Positions 8,039 to 16,741 of a DNA stretch of 64,000 nucleotides are shown piece by piece. The notes beneath the pieces were generated by a model. That model was not told where the DNA came from, did not search any database, and was given only the letters and a program-made list of their open reading frames with translations. Where the stretch lies: positions 1-64,000 of the forward strand of contig CAIVJW010000127.1 in the NCBI GenBank assembly GCA_903906315.1, given 5' to 3'. Position 1 is the first letter of the stretch; every line of letters starts with the position of its first letter. A program made the translations under genes and the position numbers. Source of the stretch: an uncultured delta proteobacterium (GTDB lineage Bacteria > Myxococcota_A > Polyangia > Polyangiales > Polyangiaceae).

Positions 8039-10033
8039 TCAGCGCACCTTCGCGCCGGGGCCGCTCTCGCCGTCGATCGTGAGCAGGCGGATGCCGGCGT
8101 CGTCTTCGGCCGCGAGCAGCATGCCCTGCGAGACGAGCCCTTTGCCGAACTCGCGCGGGGGCAGGTTCGCCAGCACGACCACGCGCTTGCCGACCAGCGC
8201 CTCGGGCGCGTAGCTCGTCGCGATGCCGGCCACGATCCTGCGGGGCTCGGCCTCGCCGATCTCGACGCGCAGATCGAGGAGCTTGTCCTTCTTCTTCACG
8301 CGCTCGGCCGACAGCACCACGCCGACCTTGAGCTCGAGCTTCGCGAAGTCGTCGTAGGTGACCGCCGGCTTCGCATCCGCGGCGGGGGCCACCGCGGCCG
8401 GCGCGGCCACCGGCGGCGTTTTCGCCTTCTCGGGCGCAGCGGGCGCCGCTCCGGCCTCGGGGGGCGGCGCGAACCTCGCGCGGAGCTCCTGCTCCTTCTC
8501 CTTCTCGAAGCGCGGGAAGATCGGGGCGCCCCCGGGCAACGCCTCGCCGGTCGAGCGCGTCGGCGCCGCGAAGGGCCACTGATCGCGGCCGACGACGCCT
8601 GCCTGCGCCGGGAGCCCGAGCTGCGCCCGCATCGCCGCCGCGACCGATGGCATCACGGGCGCGACCATCACGCTCAGCGCCTCGAGCTCCTCGACGAGCG
8701 TCGCCACGATCGTCCCGAGCCGCGCGTCATCGCCCCGCTTCTTCGCGGCCCACGGCGCCGACTTGTCGACGTACACGTTCGCGGCCGCGCACACGGTCCA
8801 GATCGCGTCGAGCGCGCGCGTCGGGTTGTATGCGTCGAACGCCTCCGCCGCGGCCTTCGCGCCCTCGGCGTGCGCCGCCGCGAGGTCGGCCTCGAGCGGC
8901 CCGGTGACGCCCTTCGACGGCACGACCTTCGCGAATGGCTGCACCCGGTTGAGCAGGTTGCCGAGCGAGTTGCCGAGCTCGGAGGCGTAGCGCGCGAGCA
9001 CGTCGTCGATGCTGAAATCGCCGTCCTGCCCGAACGAGATCGCGCGCATCAGGCAATAGCGGACCGCGTCGACGCCGACCGTCGGCGACAGCGACTCCGC
9101 GAGGTCGGCCGGGCTGATCGTGTTGCGCAGCGACTTGGACATCTTCTGCCCGCCGTAGGTCAGGAAGCCGTGCGCGAAGATCTGCTTCGGCAGCTCGTCG
9201 TCCGCGTAGCCCGCGGCCATCAGGAACGCCGGCCAGTAGATGGCGTGGAAGCGCAGGATGTCCTTGCCCACGAGGTGCACGGACGCGGGCCAGAAGCGCC
9301 GTCGTTCGGCTGGCTCCTGCACCGCCGTGAGGTAGTTCGACAGCGCGTCGAACCACACGTACATCACGTGCTTCGCGTCGTCGGGCACCGGGATGCCCCA
9401 CTGGAACGTCGTGCGCGAGACGCTGAGATCCGAGAGCCCGGCCTGCACGAAGCTCTTCACCTCGTTCAGCCGGCTCGTGGGCTGCACGAACGTCGGGTTC
9501 TTCTCGTAGAGCGCGAGCAGCCGATCGGCGTACTTCGACAGCCGGAAGAAGTAGCTCTCCTCTTTCACGGTCTCGGCGGCGGTGCCGTGGATCGGGCACA
9601 GGTTGCCGGGCTGCTTGAGATCCTTCTCCGTGTAGTAGGCCTCGCAGCCGACGCAGTAGAGCCCCTCGTAGTGCCCGAGGAAGAGGTCGCCGCGGTCGCG
9701 GATCTTCCGCCAGAGGTCCTGCACGCCGGCCTTGTGCCGCGCCTCGCTGGTGCGGATGAAGTCGTCGGGAGCGCAGCCGAGCCGCGGCCAGGTGGCGCGG
9801 AACATCGCCGACACCTCGTCGGCGTACTCTTGCGGCGGCGTGCCCTTCTGCTCGGCGACGCGCTGCACCTTGATGCCGTGCTCGTCGGTGCCCGTCAGGA
9901 ACCACGTGTCGGCCCCGCGCAGCCGCGCGTACCGCGCGAGGACGTCCGCGGCGATCGTCGTGTAGGCGGTGCCGAGGTGCGGGACGTCGTTGATGTAATA
10001 GATCGGCGTCGTGACGTAGAACGGGCTCTTCAT
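8039..10033 (-). CDS. metG: Methionyl-tRNA synthetase with C-terminal Trbp111-like domain
   Basis: A 664-residue class I synthetase that charges tRNA-Met. From the ATG at 10033 (MKSPFYVTTPIYY) the HIGH motif appears as PHLGT (18-22). A zinc knuckle has CVGC followed by LCPIHG (about 125-150), and KMSKS is at about residue 297. A Pro/Ala-rich linker (about 510-555) joins the C-terminal OB-fold tRNA-binding domain (about 559-664, starting YDDFAKLELKVG), which dimerises the enzyme. An in-frame start seven codons upstream is rejected because the family begins just before the beta strand YVTTPIYY. Length and domain order are those of bacterial MetG. Confidence 0.96.
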   Translation of the reverse strand: MKSPFYVTTPIYYINDVPHLGTAYTTIAADVLARYARLRGADTWFLTGTDEHGIKVQRVAEQKGTPPQEYADEVSAMFRATWPRLGCAPDDFIRTSEARHKAGVQDLWRKIRDRGDLFLGHYEGLYCVGCEAYYTEKDLKQPGNLCPIHGTAAETVKEESYFFRLSKYADRLLALYEKNPTFVQPTSRLNEVKSFVQAGLSDLSVSRTTFQWGIPVPDDAKHVMYVWFDALSNYLTAVQEPAERRRFWPASVHLVGKDILRFHAIYWPAFLMAAGYADDELPKQIFAHGFLTYGGQKMSKSLRNTISPADLAESLSPTVGVDAVRYCLMRAISFGQDGDFSIDDVLARYASELGNSLGNLLNRVQPFAKVVPSKGVTGPLEADLAAAHAEGAKAAAEAFDAYNPTRALDAIWTVCAAANVYVDKSAPWAAKKRGDDARLGTIVATLVEELEALSVMVAPVMPSVAAAMRAQLGLPAQAGVVGRDQWPFAAPTRSTGEALPGGAPIFPRFEKEKEQELRARFAPPPEAGAAPAAPEKAKTPPVAAPAAVAPAADAKPAVTYDDFAKLELKVGVVLSAERVKKKDKLLDLRVEIGEAEPRRIVAGIATSYAPEALVGKRVVVLANLPPREFGKGLVSQGMLLAAEDDAGIRLLTIDGESGPGAKVR

Positions 10034-10096
10034 GGCGCGCAGCCCTTCTACCACGGGGCCGCGTCGTGCGGGCCCGGCTAGGTCACCGCCTCCGCG

Positions 10097-11617
10097 TCAG
10101 AACGAAGCGCACGGCGAGGTCGGCGCCGCGTAGGCGGGCAGGGCGTCCACCGTCGCCTTCGCGAGCGTGCCCGTCGTCGCGAGCTCCTTCAGCACGGCGA
10201 CCGTGGGGGTGGCGGTGCGGGTCTTCGCCGGCGACGCCATGTCCACGTGGTACAGCCCGAACCGCGGGCAGAAGCCGCTGGCCCACTCGAAGTTGTCGAC
10301 GAGCGACCAGTGGAAGTACCCGATCACGTTCGCGCCGCGCCCGATGGCCTTTCCCAGCTCGAACGCGTGCTCGAGCAGGTAGCGGGACCGGTTCGCGCCG
10401 GTGCCGTCCGCGATGCCGTTCTCGGTGACGACGATCGGCAGCCCGTAGGGCGCGACCTCGTCGAGGACCGCGCCGAAGCCCTCGGGCGCGATGCTCCAGC
10501 CGAGGTCGTTGCGCGGCCGCCCGTCCTGCAGGTTGAACTGCGACGGCTGCACGCCCATGTGCGGGAACCTGAGCGCGTTCGCGGCGATGCGCGAGACCCC
10601 GTAGTAGTTGATGCCGAGGTAGTCGGCGCGGCCCTTGAGCGCGGCGTCGCCGACGCGATCGCCCGGGCCGATCGCGTCGTCGAAGTTGTCGTCGACGTCG
10701 CCCTTCACGATCGCGTCGAGGAACCACTGGTTCCAGAACCGGCGGCTGTGCTCGGTCGCGGCGAGGTCGTCCTCGCTCGTCGGGTCGGCGGGCTCGTACA
10801 CGCGGTTGTGCTTTGCGATCGACACGAGCGCGGCCTTCCCGTCGCCGTCCGCGTCGACGGTGTCGGCCGCGTGGAGCGCGTCGTAGCAGCGGGCGTGGAG
10901 CTCCACCTGCTTCTTCATCACGGAGACGAGCCGCTCGACGTCCGAGACGCCGGGCGGCCACAGGCCGGCGAGGTAGCCGATGCTCGCCTCGACGGTCGGC
11001 TCGTTGAGGGTCACCCACCAGTCGACGTCCTTGCCGTAGCGCTTGCCCATGCGCGCGCACCACGCGGTCATGACGTCGGCGGCGTCCGCGCGCTCGTAGC
11101 CCTGCGGCTGCTTCGGGTCTGCGGGGTCGCTCATCCACGTCGGCCAGACGAAGTGGTGCAGCGTCACGAGCGGGACGATCGAGGCGGCGCGCAGCTTGGC
11201 CATCAGGTCGTCGTAGGCGGCGAGCCCGTCGGCCGAGGGATCATCGGCGTCGAACGCCGCGCGGGTCGGGTAGATGCGCGCGAGCTCGAGGGAGAAGCGG
11301 TACGCGCCCAGCCCCGCGTCCTTCATCAGCCCGAGGTCGCCGGCGACGTGCGCGAACGCGTCGGGGCCGTCGTCGGGCCGATCGCCACCCTTGATCTTGC
11401 CGTCGATCTTCGCCCATGCGCCCCAGTCGGTGTCCGCGAGGCCCTTTTCGACCTGGAAGCCCGCCGTCGCGCTGCCCCAGAGGAAGCCCTTCGGGAAGGT
11501 GACGCTGGTGATAGCGGCGGCGTTGCTGCCGCCCGCGCCGCCCGTCTCCGGCGTGGAGGTCGAGCTGCACCCGACGGCGGTGACCGCCGCCGACACGAGG
11601 AAGGCCGTGATGCGCAT
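10097..11617 (-). CDS. Lipoprotein family 1 glycoside hydrolase (beta-glucosidase-like)
   Basis: A 506-residue protein. MRITAFLVSAAVTAVGCSS is a lipoprotein signal with Cys17, followed by a Ser/Gly linker and a complete GH1 barrel that begins FPKGFLWGSATAGFQVEKG. The acid/base is E206 in TLNEP and the nucleophile E399 in VTENG; GYFHWSLVDNFEWASG near the end supplies the aglycone-site Trp and Glu. It should hydrolyse beta-linked glucosides or galactosides outside the inner membrane. Most GH1 enzymes are cytoplasmic, so the lipid anchor is unusual. It lies 63 bases upstream of metG on the same strand and may share its transcript. Substrate cannot be told from sequence. Confidence 0.88.
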   Translation of the reverse strand: MRITAFLVSAAVTAVGCSSTSTPETGGAGGSNAAAITSVTFPKGFLWGSATAGFQVEKGLADTDWGAWAKIDGKIKGGDRPDDGPDAFAHVAGDLGLMKDAGLGAYRFSLELARIYPTRAAFDADDPSADGLAAYDDLMAKLRAASIVPLVTLHHFVWPTWMSDPADPKQPQGYERADAADVMTAWCARMGKRYGKDVDWWVTLNEPTVEASIGYLAGLWPPGVSDVERLVSVMKKQVELHARCYDALHAADTVDADGDGKAALVSIAKHNRVYEPADPTSEDDLAATEHSRRFWNQWFLDAIVKGDVDDNFDDAIGPGDRVGDAALKGRADYLGINYYGVSRIAANALRFPHMGVQPSQFNLQDGRPRNDLGWSIAPEGFGAVLDEVAPYGLPIVVTENGIADGTGANRSRYLLEHAFELGKAIGRGANVIGYFHWSLVDNFEWASGFCPRFGLYHVDMASPAKTRTATPTVAVLKELATTGTLAKATVDALPAYAAPTSPCASF

Positions 11618-11743
11618 GCCGCGGAGCGTACACGGGGCGCGCGGACGTGAGGAAGCTGGCGCTCGCCGGGTGATTCCGTGACAAGCTCCCCCGCTCGCAT
11701 GGCGCGAGCCGGCTCGGCTCGGCTCCGCCCCGCAGGAGGTTCC

Positions 11744-12589
11744 ATGGGTCTGCTCGACGACAAGGTCGCCATCATCACCGGCTCCGGCGGCGGCATCGGC
11801 CGCGCCGAGGCGCTCCTCTTCGCCCGCGAGGGTGCGGCGGTCGTAGTCAACGACCTCGGGGGCGCGCGCGACGGCACCGGCTCGAGCGACGCGGCGGCCT
11901 CCCGCGTCGTCGACGAGATCCGAGCCGCCGGCGGCAAGGCCGTGGCGAGCTTCGACAGCGTAGCGACCGTCGAGGGCGCGGCGCGCATCGTGAAGACCGC
12001 GGTCGACGCCTTCGGGCGCCTCGACGTGCTCGTGAACAACGCCGGCATCCTGCGCGACAAGTCCCTTCTCAAGATGGACGAGGAGGCGTGGGACGCGGTG
12101 ATCGCCGTCCACCTCAAGGGCACCTTCCTCTGCACGCAGGCCGCCGCGCGGCAGATGGTGTCCCAGGGCGGGGGAGGGCGCATCGTCAACACGACGAGCG
12201 TCTCCGGCATGATCGGCAACTTCGGCCAGGCGAACTACGCGGCGGCGAAGGCCGGCATCTACGGCCTCACGCGCACGTCCGCGATCGAGCTGCAGAAGCA
12301 CCGCGTGACCGTCAACGCGGTCGCGCCGATCGCGAAGACGCGCCTCACCGACGACCTGCCGATGTTCCAGTCCGGAATGGACTCGCTCACTCCGGACCAC
12401 GTGGCCCCCGCGGCGCTCTTCCTCGCCTCGGACCTCTGCGGCGATCGGACCGGACACGTGCTCGCGGTCGCCGGCGCCCAGATGTACGTCTACAAGGTCA
12501 TCCAGAGCGCCGGGAAGTTCAAAGACGACGGCGTCGCGTGGACGGCGCACGAGATCGCCGACCACTGGGAGTCGATCGCGAAGGCGTGA
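11744..12589 (+). CDS. Short-chain dehydrogenase, (3R)-hydroxyacyl-CoA dehydrogenase type
   Basis: A 281-residue SDR. TGSGGGIG (12-19) is the NAD(P) loop, D37 in VVNDLGG favours NAD, NNAG is at 98-101, and the catalytic set is S152, Y165 and K169 (YAAAK). The insert NDLGGARDGTGSS after beta-2 and the ending with VAGAQMYVYKV resemble the dehydrogenase part of peroxisomal multifunctional enzyme type 2, so a beta-hydroxyacyl-CoA substrate is likely. An AGGAGG at 11734-11739 fixes the start; upstream in-frame codons have shadow composition. It diverges from the GH1 gene and stands alone. Confidence 0.85.
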   Translation: MGLLDDKVAIITGSGGGIGRAEALLFAREGAAVVVNDLGGARDGTGSSDAAASRVVDEIRAAGGKAVASFDSVATVEGAARIVKTAVDAFGRLDVLVNNAGILRDKSLLKMDEEAWDAVIAVHLKGTFLCTQAAARQMVSQGGGGRIVNTTSVSGMIGNFGQANYAAAKAGIYGLTRTSAIELQKHRVTVNAVAPIAKTRLTDDLPMFQSGMDSLTPDHVAPAALFLASDLCGDRTGHVLAVAGAQMYVYKVIQSAGKFKDDGVAWTAHEIADHWESIAKA

Positions 12590-12780
12590 TTCGAGGCCCG
12601 CGGAGCCGCCGAGGCGTCCTGCCCCGTGGGGCGTCGGGGGGCGCGCGGCGCGTGGAGGAGGACCGTCGTTGCTGGCCCGGGGGGTGGATGCTAGCTTGTT
12701 CGGCCGACGCGTAGGACGCGGGGGGCCGTCACGCTGGCCCCTCGGACGCAGTCTCTGCAGTACCGGAGGCGCCCATCGGC

Positions 12781-14598
12781 ATGTCGCGTGACGCCCAAAT
12801 ACCGCTCGTACTTTGGGTCTCCGCCGCGATCCTGGTGCACATGGGCGGCGGCGAGGGGGCCATCGAGGTCGCCAAGACCCTGGACGATCGCGCCCAGATC
12901 AAGGCCGTCGTCCACGCGATGCGCGACGGGCTTCGCCCGGCCGACACCACGTTCGAAGTGCTCACCGACGACACGCCGGCGACGCCGTCACCCCAGGTCG
13001 CCGAGGCGCCCGACAAGGATTCCCCCGCAACGAGCGATCCCGCCACGGACGAGGAGGGCAAGCCCCTCCCGACCAAGGCCGAGGCGCCGAAGCCGGACCC
13101 CAAGAAGGCCGATCCCAAGAAGGCCGAGGCGCCGAAGCCGGACCCCAAGAAGGACGATCCGAAGAAGGACGAGCCGCCCGTCGCCCCGCCGCTCAAGCCG
13201 CTCGCCGAGAAGCCGGCGCCGGCCCCGAATCCGGCGACGGGCGAGCCTCCTCCGCCCGCCGCGCCGGCCCCCCCCGCGCCGCCGCCCTTGCCGCCGGATC
13301 ATCGCATCGCGGTGCGGCAGCACGTCGACCCCGAGCAGAAGGACAACCCGACGGCGCAGCGCATCGCCGACGACGCGAATCGCGTCGACGAGGAGACGGT
13401 CGCGCGCATCCGGTCGCACGATCAGGACGACCCGACCCCGACGCCCGGGTCGCAGCGCACTCCCGGCCCACGCGGGGAGGTGGGCGACAGCGACCACGAG
13501 AAGCTCGCGCAGAGCGAGGACAAGAAGGGCGACCCGACCCACGCTCCCGGCGAGCGGGCCGATCACAGCACGACCGCCGAGCACCACGACCCGGTGGCGG
13601 CGCGTCCGGTGCCCGCGTCGACGCCCAACGCCAGGCCGGCGAGCGCTCCAGGGCCCGGCAAGGCCGCGCAGGCGCCCGGTGCGCCCTCGCAGGCCGCGGC
13701 GCGGGCGGCGTCCCCGGCGCCGCTCGCGGGCGGCGCGGGCCCGGCGTCGCCCGAGGTCGCGGACTCCCCCAAAGGGGCCTACACGCTCGACCCCGCCAAC
13801 CCGGGAGGCGACGGAACGAGCCGCATCGCCGGCCGCCGTCGGCCGCCCGCCCCGTACCAGAGCCCCGTCTCGGTTCGCGCGCACGGGCTCAACGCGCCGG
13901 GGGATCCGGGCGGGCCGAACATCAACCTCACCATGGCCGGCGTCGAGCAGGCCGTCGGCCACGAGAGGCTGAAGCAAGAGCGCGCGGCCGACGGCGAGGC
14001 GCGCCGGTCGGCGCACCGCGGCTCGTTCGACACCGGCAAGTTCGAACGCTGGCGCGCCGCGATCGAGAACTACGAGCCGTCGGTGAAGACCGGCAACCAG
14101 ACCGCGCTCAACGCGGCTCGCGTCCCGTTCGCCACGTACATCAACACGATCCACAACCGCATCCACCCGATCTTCGCGGAGGAGTTCCTCGCCTCGCTCG
14201 ACAACCTTCCGCCGTCGCACACGCTCAACAAGGACCTCGTCACGCATCTCGAGATCGTCTTGAACAAGGACGAGGGGCGCATCGTGCGCATGGGCATCAC
14301 GCGGGCGAGCGGCGTGACCGCATTCGACATCGTCGCGCTGAATTCGGTGAGCCGCGCGTCGCCGTTCGGCAAGGCGCCCGACGCGATCGTCTCGCCCGAC
14401 GGCAACGTGTACCTGCACTGGGAGTTCCATCGCGACCCGTTCGACGCCTGCACGACCCGCAACGCGCGCCCGTTCCTGCTGAAGAGCGCGCCGACCCTCA
14501 GCCCGGCCGCGCCGCCTCCGCGCCGCGCGTCGCCGCCGCCGTCGCTCGACGACCGTGCGGGGGCGCCGCCGGGGCCGCTCCTGCCGCTCCGCCAGTGA
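12781..14598 (+). CDS. TonB-like energy-transducing protein with long Pro/Lys-rich linker
   Basis: A 605-residue protein in TonB order. A short N-terminal membrane segment (IPLVLWVSAAILVHMGGG, about 7-24) is followed by a long Pro/Ala/Lys/Asp-rich periplasmic region (about 60-390) and a folded C-terminal domain (about 450-570). That domain includes FATYINTIHNRIHPIF, LVTHLEIVLNKDEGRI and NVYLHWEFHRDP, as in TonB C-terminal domains. It could couple an inner-membrane proton motor to outer-membrane receptors or span the periplasm structurally. No exbB, exbD or receptor gene is adjacent. Residues 100-129 hold a 15-residue tandem duplication. Confidence 0.7.
   Translation: MSRDAQIPLVLWVSAAILVHMGGGEGAIEVAKTLDDRAQIKAVVHAMRDGLRPADTTFEVLTDDTPATPSPQVAEAPDKDSPATSDPATDEEGKPLPTKAEAPKPDPKKADPKKAEAPKPDPKKDDPKKDEPPVAPPLKPLAEKPAPAPNPATGEPPPPAAPAPPAPPPLPPDHRIAVRQHVDPEQKDNPTAQRIADDANRVDEETVARIRSHDQDDPTPTPGSQRTPGPRGEVGDSDHEKLAQSEDKKGDPTHAPGERADHSTTAEHHDPVAARPVPASTPNARPASAPGPGKAAQAPGAPSQAAARAASPAPLAGGAGPASPEVADSPKGAYTLDPANPGGDGTSRIAGRRRPPAPYQSPVSVRAHGLNAPGDPGGPNINLTMAGVEQAVGHERLKQERAADGEARRSAHRGSFDTGKFERWRAAIENYEPSVKTGNQTALNAARVPFATYINTIHNRIHPIFAEEFLASLDNLPPSHTLNKDLVTHLEIVLNKDEGRIVRMGITRASGVTAFDIVALNSVSRASPFGKAPDAIVSPDGNVYLHWEFHRDPFDACTTRNARPFLLKSAPTLSPAAPPPRRASPPPSLDDRAGAPPGPLLPLRQ
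13078..13167 (+). repeat. Two tandem 45-base units in the TonB-like gene
   Basis: Two adjacent 45-base copies encode AEAPKPDPKKADPKK and AEAPKPDPKKDDPKK. They differ by only a few bases, which points to recent slippage. They lengthen the Pro/Lys-rich spacer without breaking the frame. Confidence 0.85.
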
Positions 14599-14679
14599 TC
14601 CCGCCGACGCGCGTCGCTCGTCACGCCGCGCAGGTGCGCCGCCTTCCCGTTCGCGGTCGCGGCAGGTAGCATCCCGCCC

Positions 14680-15180
14680 ATGCCGAAGGACGACCCGGTC
14701 CGCGTGACCATCGCTCGCCTCGAGGAGACCCTCGCCGGCAGCCCGGCGTTCACGCGGATCGAGCCCCGGTTTTACGTCGTCAAGCAGGGCACGGCGTACG
14801 TGTACATCCACGTTCTGCCCTGGGATCCCGACCGCGCGCTCGTCCGGCTCGTCGCGCAGCTCGCCCGCGGGTGCGAGATGACGCCCGACCTCGCCATCAA
14901 GCTCCTTCGCCTCAACGCCCGCCTCCGCTTCGGCGCCTTCGGCTACGTGCCCCAGGGATCGTGCGTGGTCTTCTCGCACACGCTCCTCGGCGGCGAGACG
15001 CTCGACCCCGAGGAGATCCTGACCACGCTGCGGGACCTGTCGGTCGTCGCCGACGAGTACGACGACCTCATCGTCGAGGAGGCAGGCGGCCAGCGGATGC
15101 AGGACCTAATCGACGCATCCGCGAGCGCCGCGCTCTTCTCGCACCTCGATCGCCCGGGCGCCTGGGACGACGACACCTGA
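14680..15180 (+). CDS. YbjN-family (type III chaperone-like fold) protein
   Basis: A 166-residue cytoplasmic protein with no signal or membrane segment. An alternating beta-strand and helix pattern with RFYVVKQGTAYVYIHVLP, then FGAFGYVPQGSCVVFSHTLLG and ILTTLRDLSVVADEYDDLIVEE, matches the YbjN/CesT-like fold, which in some proteins binds partner peptides. No partner is evident. The final 20 residues are probably flexible. It is ten bases upstream of the next membrane-protein gene and likely shares its transcript. The role is unknown. Confidence 0.65.
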   Translation: MPKDDPVRVTIARLEETLAGSPAFTRIEPRFYVVKQGTAYVYIHVLPWDPDRALVRLVAQLARGCEMTPDLAIKLLRLNARLRFGAFGYVPQGSCVVFSHTLLGGETLDPEEILTTLRDLSVVADEYDDLIVEEAGGQRMQDLIDASASAALFSHLDRPGAWDDDT

Positions 15181-15190
15181 GCCGCGCAGC

Positions 15191-16297
15191 ATGGAGAACG
15201 AACCCGCGGTGTCCGACGTGGCCGGTGAGCGCGGCGCTTCGTCGAGGTCGACCGGCGCAGCCTCGGCGCGCGGCGCGGCCTTCGCCGTCGGCGGACCGCT
15301 GCTCGCGCTGCTGCGCCCCTTCGCAGCCTTCGCCGTCGTAGCGCTCCTCGTCGGCCGCGTGATCGCCCCGTCGGTGCCCGGGATTGCCGTCGGCATGGGG
15401 AAACTCGTGCAAGTCGCCCAGGTCGTCGGCGATTTCGCCTCTCAGCTCCTCGCCATCGCCGGGACCATCGCAGCCACGGCGGCCATCCTCGTCGTGCTGC
15501 GCGCGCGCGTGCCTGCGCTGCTGCGCGTGGCGTCCATCGTGCTCGGTGGCTTCGTGGTGCTCGCGACGCTCTCCGCGTCCGGCGTGCTCGTCTCGCGCTT
15601 CGTCGGCACGACGCTCGCGCTCGCGTCCGTCGGCGTCGCCGCGATCTGCGCGGTCGAGGCGGCGCGGGCGCCGTTCACGCGGGCGCCGGCGATCGCGCTC
15701 GGCCTCATGGCGGTCGCTGGCGCCGTGCGCGTCGGCAGCGTGTACCTCGCCTATCGTGGCGCCGAGACGGGCGGGGCGTCGATCCTCGCCGGCGCTCGGG
15801 CCGCCGCGACCGCCGCTGCCTTCACCGACTTCGCCGCCGTCGTCATCGCTGCGGGCTGGCTCGGCATCCGCCGCGAGCGCCTCGTTAGCCCGACGCTGCT
15901 CGTCGCGCTCGCTATCGCGGCGGTGCTCACGCGCGTCGCGCTCGGCTCCGAGTCCGGGGACGGCGGCGCCGCGGCGGCCCTCGTGCGCACCGCCGCCGAT
16001 CGCTTGCTGACGAAGCCCGATCCGGCGTTCCCCCACGCGATCCGGGTCTTCGTGGGCTTCTTCGCGCCGGTCGTCGCCCTCGTGGGGCTCGGCAAGCGAG
16101 GCGCCGTACCGGCGATCACCGGCTGCCTCGCGCTCGTCCTCGTCGTGCGAAGCTCGCCCGAGCGCCCCCTGCAGGGCCTGCTTCTGGTCGTCGCCGCGCT
16201 CGGCCTCGCGCTCACGGCGGCCGACGGCCCTCAGCTCTGGTCGTCGCTCCCTCCTCCTCCCCCCGACGGCTCGCTGGACCGCGAGCCCGGCCGCTGA
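15191..16297 (+). CDS. Integral membrane protein of unknown function
   Basis: A 368-residue protein with about nine hydrophobic Ala/Val/Leu segments. Examples are LLALLRPFAAFAVVALLVG (about 37-55), LLAIAGTIAATAAILVVL (about 86-105) and IVLGGFVVLATLSASGVLV (about 116-135), with further segments to about 350. The N-terminal 30 residues are hydrophilic and the C-terminus is Pro-rich. I recognise no family signature or catalytic motif. It follows the YbjN-like gene closely. A transporter, a scaffold or a sensor are all possible. Confidence 0.6.
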   Translation: MENEPAVSDVAGERGASSRSTGAASARGAAFAVGGPLLALLRPFAAFAVVALLVGRVIAPSVPGIAVGMGKLVQVAQVVGDFASQLLAIAGTIAATAAILVVLRARVPALLRVASIVLGGFVVLATLSASGVLVSRFVGTTLALASVGVAAICAVEAARAPFTRAPAIALGLMAVAGAVRVGSVYLAYRGAETGGASILAGARAAATAAAFTDFAAVVIAAGWLGIRRERLVSPTLLVALAIAAVLTRVALGSESGDGGAAAALVRTAADRLLTKPDPAFPHAIRVFVGFFAPVVALVGLGKRGAVPAITGCLALVLVVRSSPERPLQGLLLVVAALGLALTAADGPQLWSSLPPPPPDGSLDREPGR

Positions 16298-16741
16298 TCC
16301 GCAGACGCCGACGTTTCGGCGACGCTTGCGGTCGACCGCGCTCGTCGACTACCAGGGGCGCGACCCTGACCATGCTTCGACGAAGCCGCCCGCCGCGTCC
16401 TGCCTGCCGCGCTGTCCTCGGCGCGAGCGACGGGCACGACCTGCGGCGAAGTGCCGCGTGGGCCGCCCCTCCATCCGTCGCCGCCGTCGCGATCTACGCA
16501 CAAAACGCCGGGTTTGTAGGCGACCTCGGGGCTTCGCGTTCGCGCGGTGGTCGCGGCAGAACGCCGCGGGATGTCAGCGCAATCGGCGCGACCCCCTCGC
16601 GCAACGGACGCGCGCGCGCTAGCCTTGCATCCCTTTCCGGCACCCCTCCATCGCGCGGCGCGGCATGATTCGCACCGCAGGTGGAGACCGCCTCCGTCCG
16701 GAGCGCGGCGCGGAGTACCGCCGGGGGCAAGTGGATCCTGG
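16298..16741. other. 444-base gap without a recognisable gene
   Basis: No frame on either strand has coding character or a recognisable domain. Short open frames here are Arg/Pro/Ala-rich shadows. No tRNA, terminator with a T-run or clear promoter was found. It presumably carries the upstream control region of ctaB. Confidence 0.5.

Noticed and set aside
13000-14600. Alternative frames over the TonB-like gene rich in Arg/Pro
   Set aside because: Frame 12781-14598 has a membrane segment, a TonB-like end and a continuous linker; the others lack any feature.
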